Positions 11,750 through 24,424 of a DNA stretch of 64,000 bases are shown here, piece by piece. The notes below the pieces were generated by a model. It saw only the letters and a program-made list of their open reading frames with translations, had not been told where the DNA came from and ran no database searches. Source of the DNA: Eulemur rufifrons (lineage: Eukaryota; Chordata; Mammalia; Primates; Lemuridae); NCBI RefSeq assembly GCF_041146395.1, contig NC_090989.1, forward strand, positions 222,922,843 to 222,986,842, given 5' to 3'. The position numbers and the translations under genes were made by a program. Within the stretch, counting starts at the first letter, position 1. Each line of letters opens with the position of its first letter.

Positions 11750-12508
11750 CAGACGCTTCCCTATCCTTGGGGGATGCGTTCTGAGACGGCAGGTGGATGC
11801 CTGAAACCACAGATAGCACGGAACCTGACTGCCCGCAATTGGAACATGTTTCTGTTCGAGTCTTCCACCCACTAATTTCCACCCTTTTCCATCTTACTAA
11901 GCGCTTATCATGCCCTGTGGCTGTAACTTTTGCAGTTGGAGGTGCAACAGCAAAACTAGCAAGAATTTCTTTTTTTTTTCTTTACAATTTCATAGATAGG
12001 AAATTCACTTTTACCATAGATTTTAGCAACCTCAGTATATGATTTTTTTTTTCTTTCCTTAAGTTGAGAACTTTCACCTTTTCATTTAAAGGAAGCACTT
12101 TACAGCTTCTCTTCAACATATGTGAGTTACTAGTACCACTGCTACTGTCAATGGGTCTATTATTAAGTAAAATAAGGGTTACTCGAACACAAGCCACTCT
12201 AACAACACCATGACACCATGACAGCCCGTCTGGTAGCCCAGACAGCTACAAAGTGCGGCGACTGATGGGCAGGCAGAGAGCTTAGAGTAAACACACTGAG
12301 CAAAGGGAGAGTTCACGCACCCCCGCCCCCGCCACCCCAGGGCTAGATGGAGCTGTAAGGCACAAGATTTTATCATGCTACTCAGAGCAGCATGCAATTT
12401 AAAACTTACAAATTATTTCTGGAATTTTCCATTTAATATTTTCCGACTGCAGTTGACCACAGGTAACAAACTGTGGCAAGTCAAACCATGGATGAGCGGG
12501 GACTGCTG
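11750..12508 (-). mobile_element. Tigger-family (pogo-like) DNA transposon, internally deleted
   Basis: The inverted ends are related ('cagacgcttccctatccttgg' at the left, reverse complement of 'ggatgagcggggactgctg' at the right). Each is flanked by TA (11748-11749 and 12509-12510), the hallmark target of Tc1/mariner/pogo elements. On the minus strand around 12130-12010 a remnant of the transposase N-terminus is legible (KVLPLNEKVKVLNLRKEKK), the start of the DNA-binding helix-turn-helix. The catalytic DDE region is missing. The gene is dead. Confidence 0.85.
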
Positions 12509-12510
12509 TA

Positions 12511-13329
12511 CTTCCAGTCCACCACTCTCCTAACTACCCAGTCCCAAATCCCTCAGCTCAGGTGCTCTGCACTCCAGGCATTCTCTTTACCACCCACTTC
12601 CTGCCTCCAAAAACCTTTTGACCCCATGCCCACATTCTCTGCTAGATGACAGCTGAAGAGATAAGACAACCAAAGAGACTGAGATTACCTAGTGTCCCCA
12701 ACCTCCACCCCATTAAACACACAGAAATGCTAGCTGAAATACTGCCCCCACCCCCAAAGTCTGCAAGCCTAGCCAAGCTCAAAGGGGAAGCCCTGAGGTG
12801 CTAGAAATGAAGAGGATATGCATTACAATGGGAAATCACAGATTGATGCTCCAAGGATAGACGATGGAGTTTGAACTACATATCTAAAGTAAGAGACATG
12901 GCCTTAGGCTTACAGGGGTCAAAGAGCTAAACTCCTAATTAAAGCCAAGTATCTGTAAAGGCTGTATCTCCATAGAAAAGAGACAGAGAAACCTCAGTTA
13001 CCAGTCCAGGGAAATTTGCAAGCAAGTTCCTCTCTGTTTGGAGCTCAGGGTGGGGGAAAAAATATTCTCTTATGAGAAATTAAAACTCCACTTCTATTCC
13101 TGGCAATATTATGGGGCTAGATGGTCAAAGAAACTCTTCTGAATACTGCATACTTAAAAATACTGGGTAAAAGGAAATTTTTTAAAGTTTTAATGCATGG
13201 CTGACCTGATGGGAAATAAAAGAATCCAACAAGAAATCACAAAATAAGTCCAACTTAGATGGGCTATTGGATACAGGTGCTAGTATTGACCCTGGTGATA
13301 ACCACCAATTGGTGCCAGGTTCTCTAGGT
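12511..13329. other. Intronic sequence with nothing recognised
   Basis: Unique-looking intron, moderately purine-rich. No splice-bounded open exon and no repeat that I can name. Confidence 0.45.
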
Positions 13330-13492
13330 GTGTTTCCCAGAGTAGCATCAGTAGCAGCACCTGGGAAGTTGATAGAAATGCAAATACCTGAGTCCCACTC
13401 CAAAACAACTGAATTAGGAACTCTGGGGCCCAGCTGTAGCTTAACACGCCCTCCAGGTGATTCTGATGTACACCACAGTTGGAGTACTAATG
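13330..13492. mobile_element. MER5A-like hAT-Charlie MITE
   Basis: 'agcacctgggaagttgatag', 'gcaaatacctgagtcccac' and 'ccaggtgattctgatgta' match the two arms of the MER5-type palindromic element (cacctgggaagctt... / ...ccaggtgattctaatg). Confidence 0.65.
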
Positions 13493-13537
13493 ATTAAAGG
13501 AACAAACTTTGGAAGCGTAACTTTCAAACCAGGAACC

Positions 13538-13561
13538 TAAAAAAAAAAAAAAAAAAAAAAA
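13538..13561 (+). repeat. Homopolymer A tract
   Basis: An uninterrupted run of more than 20 A with no recognisable retrotransposon body upstream. Confidence 0.9.
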
Positions 13562-13652
13562 GACCAAGACTAATCTAGTAGGAGGCAGAAAAAGAGAATA
13601 AAAGGAATACGGGAAAACCATTTCTGCTCATAAGTTAAAATAATAAAAAATA

Positions 13653-13922
13653 GCCTGGCCTCGGTGGCTCACATTGATAATCCTAGCACTTTGCAAGGCT
13701 GAGGCAGGAGGATTGCTTGAGGCCAGGAGTTCAAGTGAAATCTTGTCTCTAAAAAAGTTTATTTTTAACTAGCCCGGCTTGGTGGTGTGTGCTTGTAGTC
13801 CTAGCTGCTCAGGAGGCTAGGGTAGGCTTGAGCCAAGGAATTCAAGGTTACAGTGAGCTATGACTGGGCTATTGCACTCCAGTCTGGGTGACAGAGTGAG
13901 ACCCTGTCTTAGTAATAGTAAT
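13653..13922 (+). mobile_element. Alu element, diverged
   Basis: It runs from 'gcctggcctcggtggctcac' through two arms to 'gggtgacagagtgagaccctg' and a decayed tail of 'taatag' units. Antisense to CFAP95. Confidence 0.88.
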
Positions 13923-15229
13923 AACGATAAAATATCTTAGCAATCACAATAAAAATAACGGTTAAACCTATCAGGAAAAATATTTTCTCAGACTTCAGAT
14001 TGAACATCATACTGTATTTTTAAAAAATATCCAAAGGCATGCTTTTACATCTAAAATAAAATTATTTTCAAAGAAAGCTGAAAGCCAAAAGTCTATAAAT
14101 TTTATATATAGCAATATGTACATATATATATATAGCCAAAAGGAAATTGTATTCTTGTATTAATATCATATGTAAGAGACTTTGAGCCCAGAATTACTAG
14201 TTATAAAGGTTATTACCCACTGATTAAAAGAACAAGTCACCAAGAAGATACGTAACAATCCTAAGTCAATAAATCTAACAACATGTAGCATATGTAAGGC
14301 AAAAATGAGGCAGAATTACAAAGATAAAATAACAAATCCACAGTCATAGAGGAAGATTGTAATGCATTCTTCAACCCTTCAGTTCCTTAAATATAAATAT
14401 CCACATACATCATCCAAAATCATACAGGCCAATAGCAAAGCAAATAAAATCACACAATTGCTCATATGTAGAGTATATGGAAGATAGTGTATACTACAAA
14501 CTTTAATTTATGTGTAAGTGGGAGAACAGTCCAGAATTAGAAGAGCAGATCAGAGTCCATTCTAGAAATTCTAGAACAGAATCAGGCAGGAATTACGTGG
14601 AAGAGAAGAGAGGCGGCAAGTCCCTAGCTCAGACAGAACATAGAGAACATGGCCCACAGAGAGAGCATCCTTCCCCTGATGAGGAAATACCGAGAACAGG
14701 TCTGACACCAGATAGTCTGAACCTTGGCTTTCCAAGAGAGCATGCAGCACCAGAATGGCAGTCCTGGGAAGGCACTGCTTCTGGGAAACAGGGGGGAGAC
14801 TAGGAAGGTAAAGGAAATAAGAAATCACCAATACCTGAAATTAAGGCTGCAATAGCCACAAGATGATATCACAGTATCAATAGACATCACTCCCTCTCAT
14901 TCCTCACCACCCCCAGAGAAGCATCATTAATTAAACAAGCTTCACTTCACTGTTATAACAGAAGAGGGCACTCTTGAACTAAGATATTGAGTAAATTGCC
15001 CAAAGTTCTCATTTTCCCCTGGGTAGAATTACCTATGATGGCTGTTAGTCCAGGAAAATCCAATATGCTTAAAATGAACAGAAAAAGGCAACATTACTAT
15101 AAGAAGAACACAATAAATGAGAATCAAAACTAAGCTCATGAGAATCCTACTCAGATATATTCCCAGTCACAGAAGCCTCCATCAGGATTTCTATTCAATA
15201 ATGCAATAGCCTAGAAAATGTAGTAAAAC
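13923..15229. other. Intronic sequence with nothing recognised
   Basis: AT-rich, with a short (TA)n around 14121-14135. The overlapping opposite open frames at 14510-14831 show no family resemblance. Confidence 0.4.
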
Positions 15230-16555
15230 AAGAAAAATAAGCATAAGTACAGTATCATAATTGGAATGGAGGAAACAAAATTTTTATCTTCCATGGATAA
15301 TAAGGTTGTCTACATTAAAAATCCAAGAGAATCTACAAATCATAACGACAAGCAAGTTTTAACAAGGTTGTTGGATACAAGAGCAATATACAAAAATAGC
15401 ATACATCCATATACCAGCAATAAGAAGTTAGAAAGCATAGAGCGGAAAAATCCCATTTATAATTGCAACAAAATCTGTTTCCTATCAGAGTAATATAACA
15501 TAAGACATGAGACATTTATAGACAAAATTATAAAATTTTATCGAAGGACATAAAATAATTTCTTCATTTATGGATGTGATGATGGCAGTTATTCCATCCA
15601 ACAAATGTAAAAAACTGCCAATCCAAACATCAACAGATGTTTTTTGAAACTTGACAAACAAATCTTAATAGTCACATGACTCTATAAAGTACCACGGGGA
15701 GTCAAGATGACTTTGAAAAAGTAGCAGATGGTTAAATTCCCTCTTCCAGATATCAAGGCTTAACATAAAGCCATATCAATTGAGATAATGTTGTATTGGT
15801 AGAGGGAAATATAAATAAACCAATTGAATGAAATATAAAGCCCAGAAATAGACCCGCTGATATATAGGAATTTGGTGTATGATGGAAATTACAAATTAGT
15901 GAGGAAAGAGTGGATCAAATGGTGCTGAATTAATTGTCTAGTGTTATAAAAAATGTTATATATGTGCATATATGTTACATATACATGTAAATGTATGTGT
16001 GTACATAAGTATAAATATATAAATATTCTAAAGGGTTTACAGTTTGACATTTCACATGTAAGTCTTGAGTAAATTATAATTTAAACCTGTTGGTCAAAAG
16101 ACACCATAAACAAAGTTATAAGAAAAGTCATAAACTGGAAGAAGATATGTATTATGAATTTCACCAAAAGAGGATTAGTACCCAGAATAATTTTTTAAGA
16201 AAAACTCTTGCAAATCAATAAGAGACAAAATCCCAATGGAAAATTGGACAAAAGCTAAAAAAATCAATTCACAATAAAAGAAATCAGAATAGCTAATAAA
16301 TATTTGAAAATAAATTGTCTTAAAATTCAGTCTTAAATTCAGTAATTAGTGAAATGCAAAGTAAAACAACAATGAAGTACCATTTCATATTCATTAAGAT
16401 TAATAAAAATTAAAAATCCTTATAATATTTACCAGGATATGAAAGAATATGTTCATGCACTACTAGTGGCAATATCTTGCAAGATTGAAAGTACATATGT
16501 CTTTTTACTCAGCAATTCTGAGTATGAAGGAACTCTTTTTAAAAATTTTATTGTA
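15230..16555 (+). mobile_element. Decayed L1M ORF2 (reverse transcriptase to C-terminus)
   Basis: The plus strand follows L1 ORF2 order: 'ggaaacaaaatttttatctt', 'aacaaggttgttggatacaag', 'atccatataccagcaat', then 'agcccagaaatagaccc', and 'ggattagtacccagaataa'. Numerous stops and gaps. An ancient copy. Confidence 0.75.
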
Positions 16556-16579
16556 AATTGACAATGTGGGGTGCGGGCG

Positions 16580-16862
16580 TTGAGACAGGGTCTTGCTCTG
16601 TTGCCCTGGCTAGAATGCAGTGGCATCATGATAGCTCACTGCAACCTCAGACTCCTGGACTCAGGTGATCCTCCTGCCTCAGCCTCCCAAGTAGCTGGGC
16701 CTACAGGCATGTACCATCACACTCAGATAATGTTTTCTATTTTTTGTAGAAATGGGGTCTCATTCTTGATCAGGCTAGTCTGGAACTCCCGGCCTCAAGT
16801 GATCCTCCTGCCTCACCCTCCCAAAGTGCTAGGATTACAGATATGAGCCACCATGCCCGGCC
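16580..16862 (-). mobile_element. Alu element, antisense text (minus)
   Basis: Reads 'tgagacagggtcttgctctg' to 'gagccaccatgcccggcc' on the plus strand. Two arms, moderately diverged. Adjacent to the end of the older L1M copy. Confidence 0.9.
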
Positions 16863-17654
16863 AACAATTTTTAATTGTATATATTTATGGGGTATAAAGA
16901 AACTCTTGCATATATATTCAAGGAGATGTGTATAAGAATGTTCATGGTAGCTTTTTTTTTTTTTTTTTTGCCAAAGTGAAAATTTGGAAGCTAATGTCCT
17001 TCAATAGAGTGGATATATTGGATGGCTATGTAAATCATCATAAATCATTTCTTTAAAAAATTATGAAGCAAATATGGTAAAAATACTAACTTACATTGTA
17101 ACAGGGTAATGAGTATGGGTGTTTGAAGGGGATTTTATATATAATGTAAATATTCTATAAGCTTAATATATGTTTAAGTGTTAATAGATGACAATGAACT
17201 TGTTTCCCTACCCTCTCCTCACCCAAAGTTATGACTCAAGAGATGCTTATCAGGAATCCCCATCAAACACTGGAGAGTTGCTTCAAGCTGGCTGACCTTG
17301 CAAGTCAGTATTTGGGTATCTCTCTACTCAAAGCAGGCAGAAGCCTATTCCTCCTACAATCAGGCCCTTCTTCTTCTCCTTACTATCACTTCCTAGCACA
17401 GAGTCTCATACAAAGCAGGCACTGAAAAATATTTATTAAAATGATTAGAGCAATACAAATAAAATTAGAATATAAAGACACATAGATTTACTACACTGAG
17501 ACTGCAATGTAGATAGAGGTAAAAGATTAAAACATTCAATTATCTTTCTAAAAAGGCATCGTGGCTCAACAAAATGGAAACTTTTATAATCTTGAATAAT
17601 GACTGTTAGTCAATTACATATAAACCCTTTGTGATTGCCCCTCGTCCCCCCCAA
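16863..17654. other. Intron with one T tract
   Basis: A run of about 18 T at 16952-16969. No exon or nameable repeat otherwise. The beginning resembles an L1M 3'-end fragment ('attgtatatatttatggggta'). Confidence 0.4.
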
Positions 17655-17951
<297 letters not shown>

Positions 17952-18693
17952 ACACTCCCCCACACACACACCTCTTTAATGTGAAGAACAGAGGAATAAA
18001 TAATCTTTAAGTGATAAATAGGGAGTACATTATGTGTGTGCCAAATTTGAAATAAGGTGGTCTTTTGAGAATAAAAACATGAGAAAGCAACATGGATATT
18101 CCTCTTAGATATCAGCTGTAGCAGAAAGAACAAGTCTGTTAGAAGAACAATGGCCATCAGAGAAACCGGGGAAAGCAAGAGATCAGAAAGACAAGGGAGG
18201 CATTAGTTCTAGGCATGTCCTAGGGAAGTGGTGTCCTGGTTCATAGATAGATCTCTCTGGCTCTGGAGGCAGAGCTGGACTACATTGATGTGAGTGAGCT
18301 GGGTGGACTCATTGTCAGCCAATGATGTTTGAAGCCTTTATTTGGAACCACCAGGAGCAAGCCTGTGCCATGGGCTTTGCTCTACCACTCCCATCCTACC
18401 TGCAGCTGATGGGCCCAAATAGCCACCTGTTCAGGGTCCTCCTCTGGGATTCCCTTTCTTAATGGAACCCAACAGGAAAGGGCCAGTCACTCTCCTATGA
18501 CAGCAAGCAAGGGATATAACAGCCTTACCATGTGGAAGAAGGTGGTCCTCAGAGGGAGGGAAAAAAGCCAACAGGAAGAGAATCACAAAAGCTCTTTACT
18601 CGAGATTCCAATGAACTCTGACACCAGGCTCTTCCATAGACTTTCCCAGAGTTCCATGAGGTTCTCCTGTACTCTTAATAAACTCCCCCTTTT
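17952..18693. other. Intronic sequence with nothing recognised
   Basis: No exon and no repeat that I can name, apart from a short CA-rich patch after 17958. Confidence 0.4.
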
Positions 18694-18710
18694 GCCCAAG
18701 ATAATTTTAT

Positions 18711-19058
18711 GTATTTTCTTTTTTTTTTTTTTTTTTTGAGACAGAGTCTCACTTTGTTGCCCAGGCTAGAGTGAGTGCCGTGGTGTCAGCTTAGCTCACA
18801 GCAACCTCAGACTCCTGGGCTTAAGAGATCCTACTGCCCCAGCCTCCCGAGTAGCTGGGACTACAGGCATGCACCACCATGCCCAGCTAATTTTTTCTAT
18901 ATAGATTTTTAGTTGTCCATATAATTTTTTTCTATTTTTAGTAGAGATGGGGTCTCGCTCTTGCTCAGGCTGGTCTCGATCTCCTGACCTTGAGCGATCC
19001 ACCTGCCTCGGCCTCCCAGAGTGCTAGGATTACAGGCGTGAGCCACCGCGCCCGGGCA
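18711..19058 (-). mobile_element. Lemur-type Alu with target duplication
   Basis: A full dimeric Alu carrying the right-arm insertion with 'tagttgtccatataatt'. It is flanked by 'gcccaagataattttat' (18694-18710) and 'gcccaagatcatttta' (from 19059), a target-site duplication with few differences. Confidence 0.95.
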
Positions 19059-19074
19059 GCCCAAGATCATTTTA

Positions 19075-20359
19075 ATTGTGTTTCTGTCACTTACAACTGA
19101 AAGAGTTCCATTACAACCAGGCAATCAGAGTCTAAGGCCATTAATCATTATAATCATATACGTAACTCCCCTTGCTCTGATTCCAAACACTGAGCAACAT
19201 TCTGATTAGAGTTTGGCTCCCCATATGTTTTTTTACAGAGAGAGAATGCTTTTATTAGGCTGACGTGACTGTCTGGTGTGCTTGAAAGTTTTATTTCTCA
19301 TTATAAATTAACTAATTAGAATTCTGGCTTTTCCTGTGAGTTTAACGAGCACAAGTCCATCTCCATGCGTCAGATAAATTCTGAAGCACAGACAAAATGA
19401 TCTTTCTGGCAATGTAAAACTGAAGGTGAGAAGCTGGTAAATTCACCAGGATAATGCCACACTGTGAAGGTGCTTGGAAATTAGACAGCTGGTTTTCACC
19501 GAGCACCACCCACAATTTGCCACGCGTGCCCTCTTTGACCTTTAATGATGATGCACTTCGTAAGGTAGAGAAAAACTAAAGACAGTTTGTAAGAAGTCTG
19601 ATATTGAAGTTATCATTAAAGCCGTGGTGTTAGTTAAAATATCTATGCCTGCCCTAACATCACTGGTAACATGTGTGAATCAATGACAAGATGATGGACC
19701 CAAATCCACAGAATCACAGTTTCTTAGATTTGAAAGAACCTTAACGGCCAATTGTTTCCTTTCTGTTTCGCCTGGAGGAGGGGGCAGACATTTTCTCATC
19801 AGGCTTCCTAGTGGCCAGAATAGCATGAGACATGTACTCACCAAATCAGATGGTTCCATCTAGGCGTCTGAATCTGAGTAAGTGACTCAAAGAAGCAGGG
19901 AATTGATGTAGAATTAATTTCATCACTGGCAGCAGGAGAAGCAGCATCCATTATTTACGACAAGTATAGCCACAGAGCGCCAGGGAGCCTACTGGACTCC
20001 GTGCTGGAGGCGGGGAGGTGGGGGGGGTGGGTAGCTCATGACCACTCTGGGAAATTCTGTTTCATTCTTAAACCATCTTTAAAAAAGTTTTTTTTTTATC
20101 TTGAGCTGATATGGACATCCCTGTCATTTCATCTTACTTCTACCACTGAATGAAGCCACACAGACCAAATCTGATAGCTCTTCCACAGCTGCTGATGCCA
20201 GGCCTATTATTTAGAAATCAGCCTCTAAGAAGCTACTGGGCAAGAGGTGGAGAGGAAAGATGAAATGCAGGACAATTGGAATCTGCTTTTACTCCCGATC
20301 CAAGCCAAGTACTTGCTAAGGTCCCTAGCCCCTTTGCAAGCAGTTCTCCCCTCCCATCA
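19075..20359. other. Intronic sequence with nothing firmly recognised
   Basis: Mostly unique. The stretch at 19700-19765 ('gaatcacagtttcttag', 'gaaagaaccttaacgg') resembles a mammal-wide tail also seen near 27960. A G-rich patch lies at 20012-20035. Confidence 0.4.
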
Positions 20360-20560
20360 AGAACACAAAACTGTGACCCAGAGATTTTAGTGTCTGCTTT
20401 GCCACTAATCAGTCACGGCACCTTGAGAAAGTCACTTAATCACCCTGCATTTAAACTCCCCCCATTAGTATCTGCTCCATAAATATTTACAGAATAGATG
20501 GATGAATCAATTAATTGGATTCCTTGGTTATTTCTGTACTTTGATTTCCTCCTCTATACA
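20360..20560 (+). repeat. MIR SINE fragment
   Basis: 'tgctttgccactaatcagtc' followed by 'ccttgagaaagtcacttaat' is the MIR core. Confidence 0.7.
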
Positions 20561-20689
20561 TTAAAAAATACCCACCCAAATGACCTTGTGTGATTATTAG
20601 GCAGAATGGAATAATAATAGATAATGCATGTGAAAATACCTTCAAGAATGTGGAGCACTATATACATTTAAGCATAAAAGACAATGCAA

Positions 20690-20947
20690 TGTAATGGTTA
20701 ATGACACAGGCTCCGCAGTCAGACATGAGTTTAAAATCCAACTCTGGTGTTTACTAGGTAAAGAACTTTTAAAAAGTTACTTTACCCATCTGAATTCTTT
20801 TTAATGGGGATAGTTGCAGTATCTATCCTAAAGAAAGAGAGTTAAATAGAATAAGGCATGTAAAGCCCTTAGAGCTCAGTACCAGACACACAATTAATGC
20901 TCATTAATGGTAGAAGAGAAAACTACACTGTAATGATATTAATAAAA
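20690..20947 (+). repeat. MIR SINE; contains left arm (20746-20947) of a long inverted repeat
   Basis: MIR landmarks: 'taatggttaatgacacaggctc', broken here as 'taatggttaatgac' and 'acaggctccgcagtcaga', then 'ttactttacccatctgaatt' and 'gcccttagagctcagtaccag'. From 20746 onward the sequence, including non-MIR flank after 20915, is repeated in reverse complement at 21140-21342. Confidence 0.85.
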
Positions 20948-21139
20948 CAGTGGACAGGCATGATTCTCTGCATTTTAAATGGATTACACAAGCTGCAGGA
21001 TGGAGAACAGATTGAAAGGGACAAGACTGGAGGCAGAGGAACCAGTAAGGATATTTACATTAGCAACTGGGACTGGATCAGTGATCTCTCTTGTGCTCCA
21101 GTCTCAAATATCCACCTGCTACCTTTTATTAATATCATA

Positions 21140-21342
21140 TTTTATTAATATCATTACAGTACGGTTTTCTCTTCCACCATTAATGAGCATTAATTTTGTG
21201 TCTGGTACTGAGCTAAGGGCTTTACCTGCCTTATTTTTTTAACTCTCATTCTTTAAGATATGATAGATACTTCAACTATCCCTATTAAAAAGGGCTCAGT
21301 TGGGTAAAATAACTTTCCAAAAGTTCCTTACCTGGCAAACCT
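21140..21342 (-). repeat. Right arm of the long inverted repeat (reverse-complement MIR copy)
   Basis: The reverse complement of this segment matches 20746-20947 nearly base for base in its inner 130 bases ('gtaaagcccttag', 'ctcagtaccagacaca', 'attaatgctcattaatgg', 'actgtaatgatattaataaaa'). Agreement is somewhat looser in the outer 70. The spacer between the arms is 192 bp. A 16-bp tandem duplication (TTTTATTAATATCATA unit at 21124 and 21140) abuts the inner edge. Confidence 0.9.
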
Positions 21343-21387
21343 GATGTTTGCTCTTCCTCCCATCTTCACAGCCTCAGAATGGTCCCA

Positions 21388-21405
21388 TCACCCTCTGGTG
21401 GCCTA
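21388..21405 (-). promoter_or_regulatory. CTCF-like motif
   Basis: The minus strand reads GGCCACCAGAGGGTG, close to the CTCF core (CCACCAGRKGGC-type). Matched by eye only. It lies 45 bp from the outer edge of the inverted repeat. Binding is unproven. Confidence 0.35.
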
Positions 21406-22000
21406 AGTCAGAAGCCTAGGTATCAACCTTAAGTCTTCTTAACAACTACAACTAATCAATCTCCAAGTAAATATCAATTCCTCTCTTTGTTTATGTGTCT
21501 AAAATCTGTACCCTTCTCCCCTCTACACCACCACTGATTAAGGTCAGGCCCCTACGGTGTCTTGCCTTTATATAAGTTCAGGAGTCTTCCGACTGCAATC
21601 TCAGTTGCCTACCGATCTATTCTCTGCTTTCTAAACACAAATCTGATCATTCCTACCTCATGCTTGAAAACCTTTAAGATCATCTACGTGATCAAGTCCA
21701 AACTCCTTAACGTGGCTTTCAGGTCTTGCTTTGTTAGCCCCAGCATCTCTCTCCGACTTTAGCTGTCATCACTGCAAATTTGCACTCTATGCCCCAAGCA
21801 TGCCCACCATAGGCCCCAGACCTCCCTGCCTTTATGTGTCCTACACCCTCTGCTTAGGGTGCCCTTCTCTCCTGTTGATCTGGCTGACTCCAACTCAGAC
21901 TTCATGACTCAGCTCAGGTGTCACTTCTACCTGGAAGCCCTTCCTAACCTTCCAAATCTGAGTTATGTGTTCCCCTTGCATTCTATATTCACCCCTAGCA
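21406..22000 (+). mobile_element. L2 LINE 3' portion
   Basis: L2 landmarks run in order: 'aaacacaaatctgatcatt', 'caagtccaaactccttaac', 'gtggctttcaggtcttgct', 'ctctgcttagggtgccctt', 'cacttctacctggaagccc'. Confidence 0.8.
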
Positions 22001-22984
22001 TGTAAGTTGGCCCAGTCCATGCCTATTTCAAACTCCCTTCTCCTTTTATTTCCCTGCTTAGAAGCTGAAAACAATCTCATAGCCAAGGGTGCCCATGCCA
22101 CAATCTATACAATGGATGAAGGATGAAGATCCTGAGCAGGGTTTCCCTTTCTCACCTCTTTCTTGATGGAACAGATTGGTGTCTGGAGGCATAGCAACCA
22201 TCTTGAGACTAGACGGATGAAAGCTACTTAATAAGCCTTGTAGAGAAGAAAGACAAAAGATCCCAGAGCCTTGATGACATGTTTAGGTGCCATACCAGTC
22301 TTGTACTCCCTGCCCTTCTGTTGCATGCCAGGTGACCAAACAAATCCCTTAATTATTCAAGCTGCTATTAGTTAGGTTTCCTGTTACTTTTAGCCAAGCA
22401 TATTCTTTATTGATACACAAGTAATGATTGGTCCTTTTTCTGTCTCATATGTGAAGAGATACCAGCTGGTATCTTTTGTCTCTGTATTCCCAGTGCCTAA
22501 CTTTTCCTGGTAAATACTAGGCACTCATTAAATGGTTATGTTGAAAGAATTAATTCAGATATGTGGAACAAATGTAATTTTCTCGGGCACAATAATTTTT
22601 GGAAGCCATTTGAAAGAACAACATAAGGCTTATGTATTAGGGTAATAATTTAACTATGAAAGTGCCAAATACAGAATCAAATTAAATATGATAGCAGCAA
22701 AAATTTCTGTAATTCTGGGAAGTTCTTATGCCTATAAAACCACTCTGGGGTTAAAATATGCATAGTATAGTACAATCCACTAGGATCAACTGAAGATTTT
22801 ATTTTAAGTAATTATAAATAATGATATTTTTATGACAACTACATAAACTTTGAATGTTACAAAGAGTAATACTAGTTATACCAGCTCATCATTAATGTAC
22901 ATGGGATAAAAGGAAATATCATATTTAAATATAAATTCTACAACCATGACATTTCCAAAATTTTGGTTTCTTTGTTGTTGTTGT
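22001..22984. other. Intronic sequence with nothing recognised
   Basis: No exon or nameable repeat. The minus-strand open frame near 22876-23088 enters the L1M 3' UTR. Confidence 0.4.
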
Positions 22985-24278
22985 CTTTTAAATAAAAACT
23001 GTATATATTTAAGGTGCATGACATAACATTTTGATATATATTTACATAATATACTGATTACTATACTCAAACTAATTAACATATCCATCTTCTCACATAA
23101 CTGGTGTTAAGAACACTTAAGATCTACTCTCTTAGCAAATTTCAAGTATACAGTACAGTATTATTAACTATAGCCCTCATGCTGCACGTTAGATCTCTAG
23201 ATGTTGGTCAAAGGGTACAAAGTTTCAGTCACATAGAATTCCATCTCCCATTTCCCCCACCACCCAGACCTTGGTAACCACCATGCTACTCTCTGCTTCT
23301 GAAGTTCAACTTCTTAGATTCCACGTATAAATGAGATCATGCAGTTTTCTTTCTGTGTCTGTATTTCACTAAGCATAATGTCCTCCAGGTTCATCCATGT
23401 TGTTACAAATGGCAGGATTTCCTTCATTTTCAAGGCCAATATTCCATTGTATATGTATACTACAATTTTTTTATCCATTCATCCATTGCAGACACTTAGG
23501 TTGATTCCATATCTTGGCTATTGGGGATAATGCTACAGTGAAGATGGGGATATGGATATCTCTGAAAGATGCTGATTTTGTTTCCTTTGGATATATACCC
23601 AGAAGTGAGCTTGCTAGATCACATGGTAGTTCTAATTTTAATTCTTTAAAGAACTTCTATACTTTTTTCCATAATGGCTACACCATTTTACATACCCACC
23701 AACAGTGTTCAAGGGTTCTAATTTTTCCATATCCTTACCAACACTTGTTATATGTTGTCTTTTTGATAATAGCCATCCTGACAGGCTTGAGGTGCTATAT
23801 CATTGTGGTTTTGATTTGTTTTACCCTGGTAATTAGGGATGTTGAGCACCTTTTTCTTTACCTATTGACCATCAGTATGTCTTCGTTAGGAAAATGTCTA
23901 TTTAAGTCTTTCGTCCATTTTTAAAACAGGTTATTTGGGGGGTTTTTTGGCAATTAAGTTGTATGAGTTCCTTATATATTTTGGATATTAACCTCTTATC
24001 AGATATATGTTTGCAAATATTTTCCCCCAATCCATAGGGTACCTTTTCATTTTGTTGTTTCCTTTGCTGGGCAGAAGCTTTGTAATTTGGCGTAGTTCTA
24101 CTTGTTTATTTTTGCTTTTGTTTCTTGTGCTTTTGATGTTCTATCCAAAAAATCCATTGCCAAAACCAATGTCACGGAGCTTTTACCCTATGTTTTTTTC
24201 TAGGAGTTTTATGATTTCAGGTCTTATATTTAAGTATTTAATCCATTCTGAGTTCATTATTGTGTCACATTGTTTAAT
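22985..24278 (-). mobile_element. L1M LINE, ORF2 C-terminal region to 3' UTR
   Basis: The plus strand is the reverse complement of an old L1. The 3' UTR lies near 22985-23170 ('ctaattaacatatccatctt'). ORF2 antisense landmarks follow: 'ccattgtatatgtatac', 'tttggatatatacccagaag', 'catacccaccaacagtg', 'gggcagaagctttgtaa'. Many stops. Open frames up to 136 codons on the plus strand are antisense shadows. Confidence 0.88.
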
Positions 24279-24424
24279 AGCTCATTGGTCCTAAAATTCC
24301 AACCACTTGCATCTCTGATGTATTTCCAGTGACAAAAACTATACCTATAGGCCTAATATAGAAAAAGTAACCATGTAAGCATGGTATTTAGAGATATGAA
24401 AGTTGTTTCAATTAACTATTGCTG

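Noticed and set aside
23514..24294. Plus-strand frames of 136 and 95 codons
   Set aside because: They read antisense through an old L1 ORF2; the real homology is on the minus strand and is broken.
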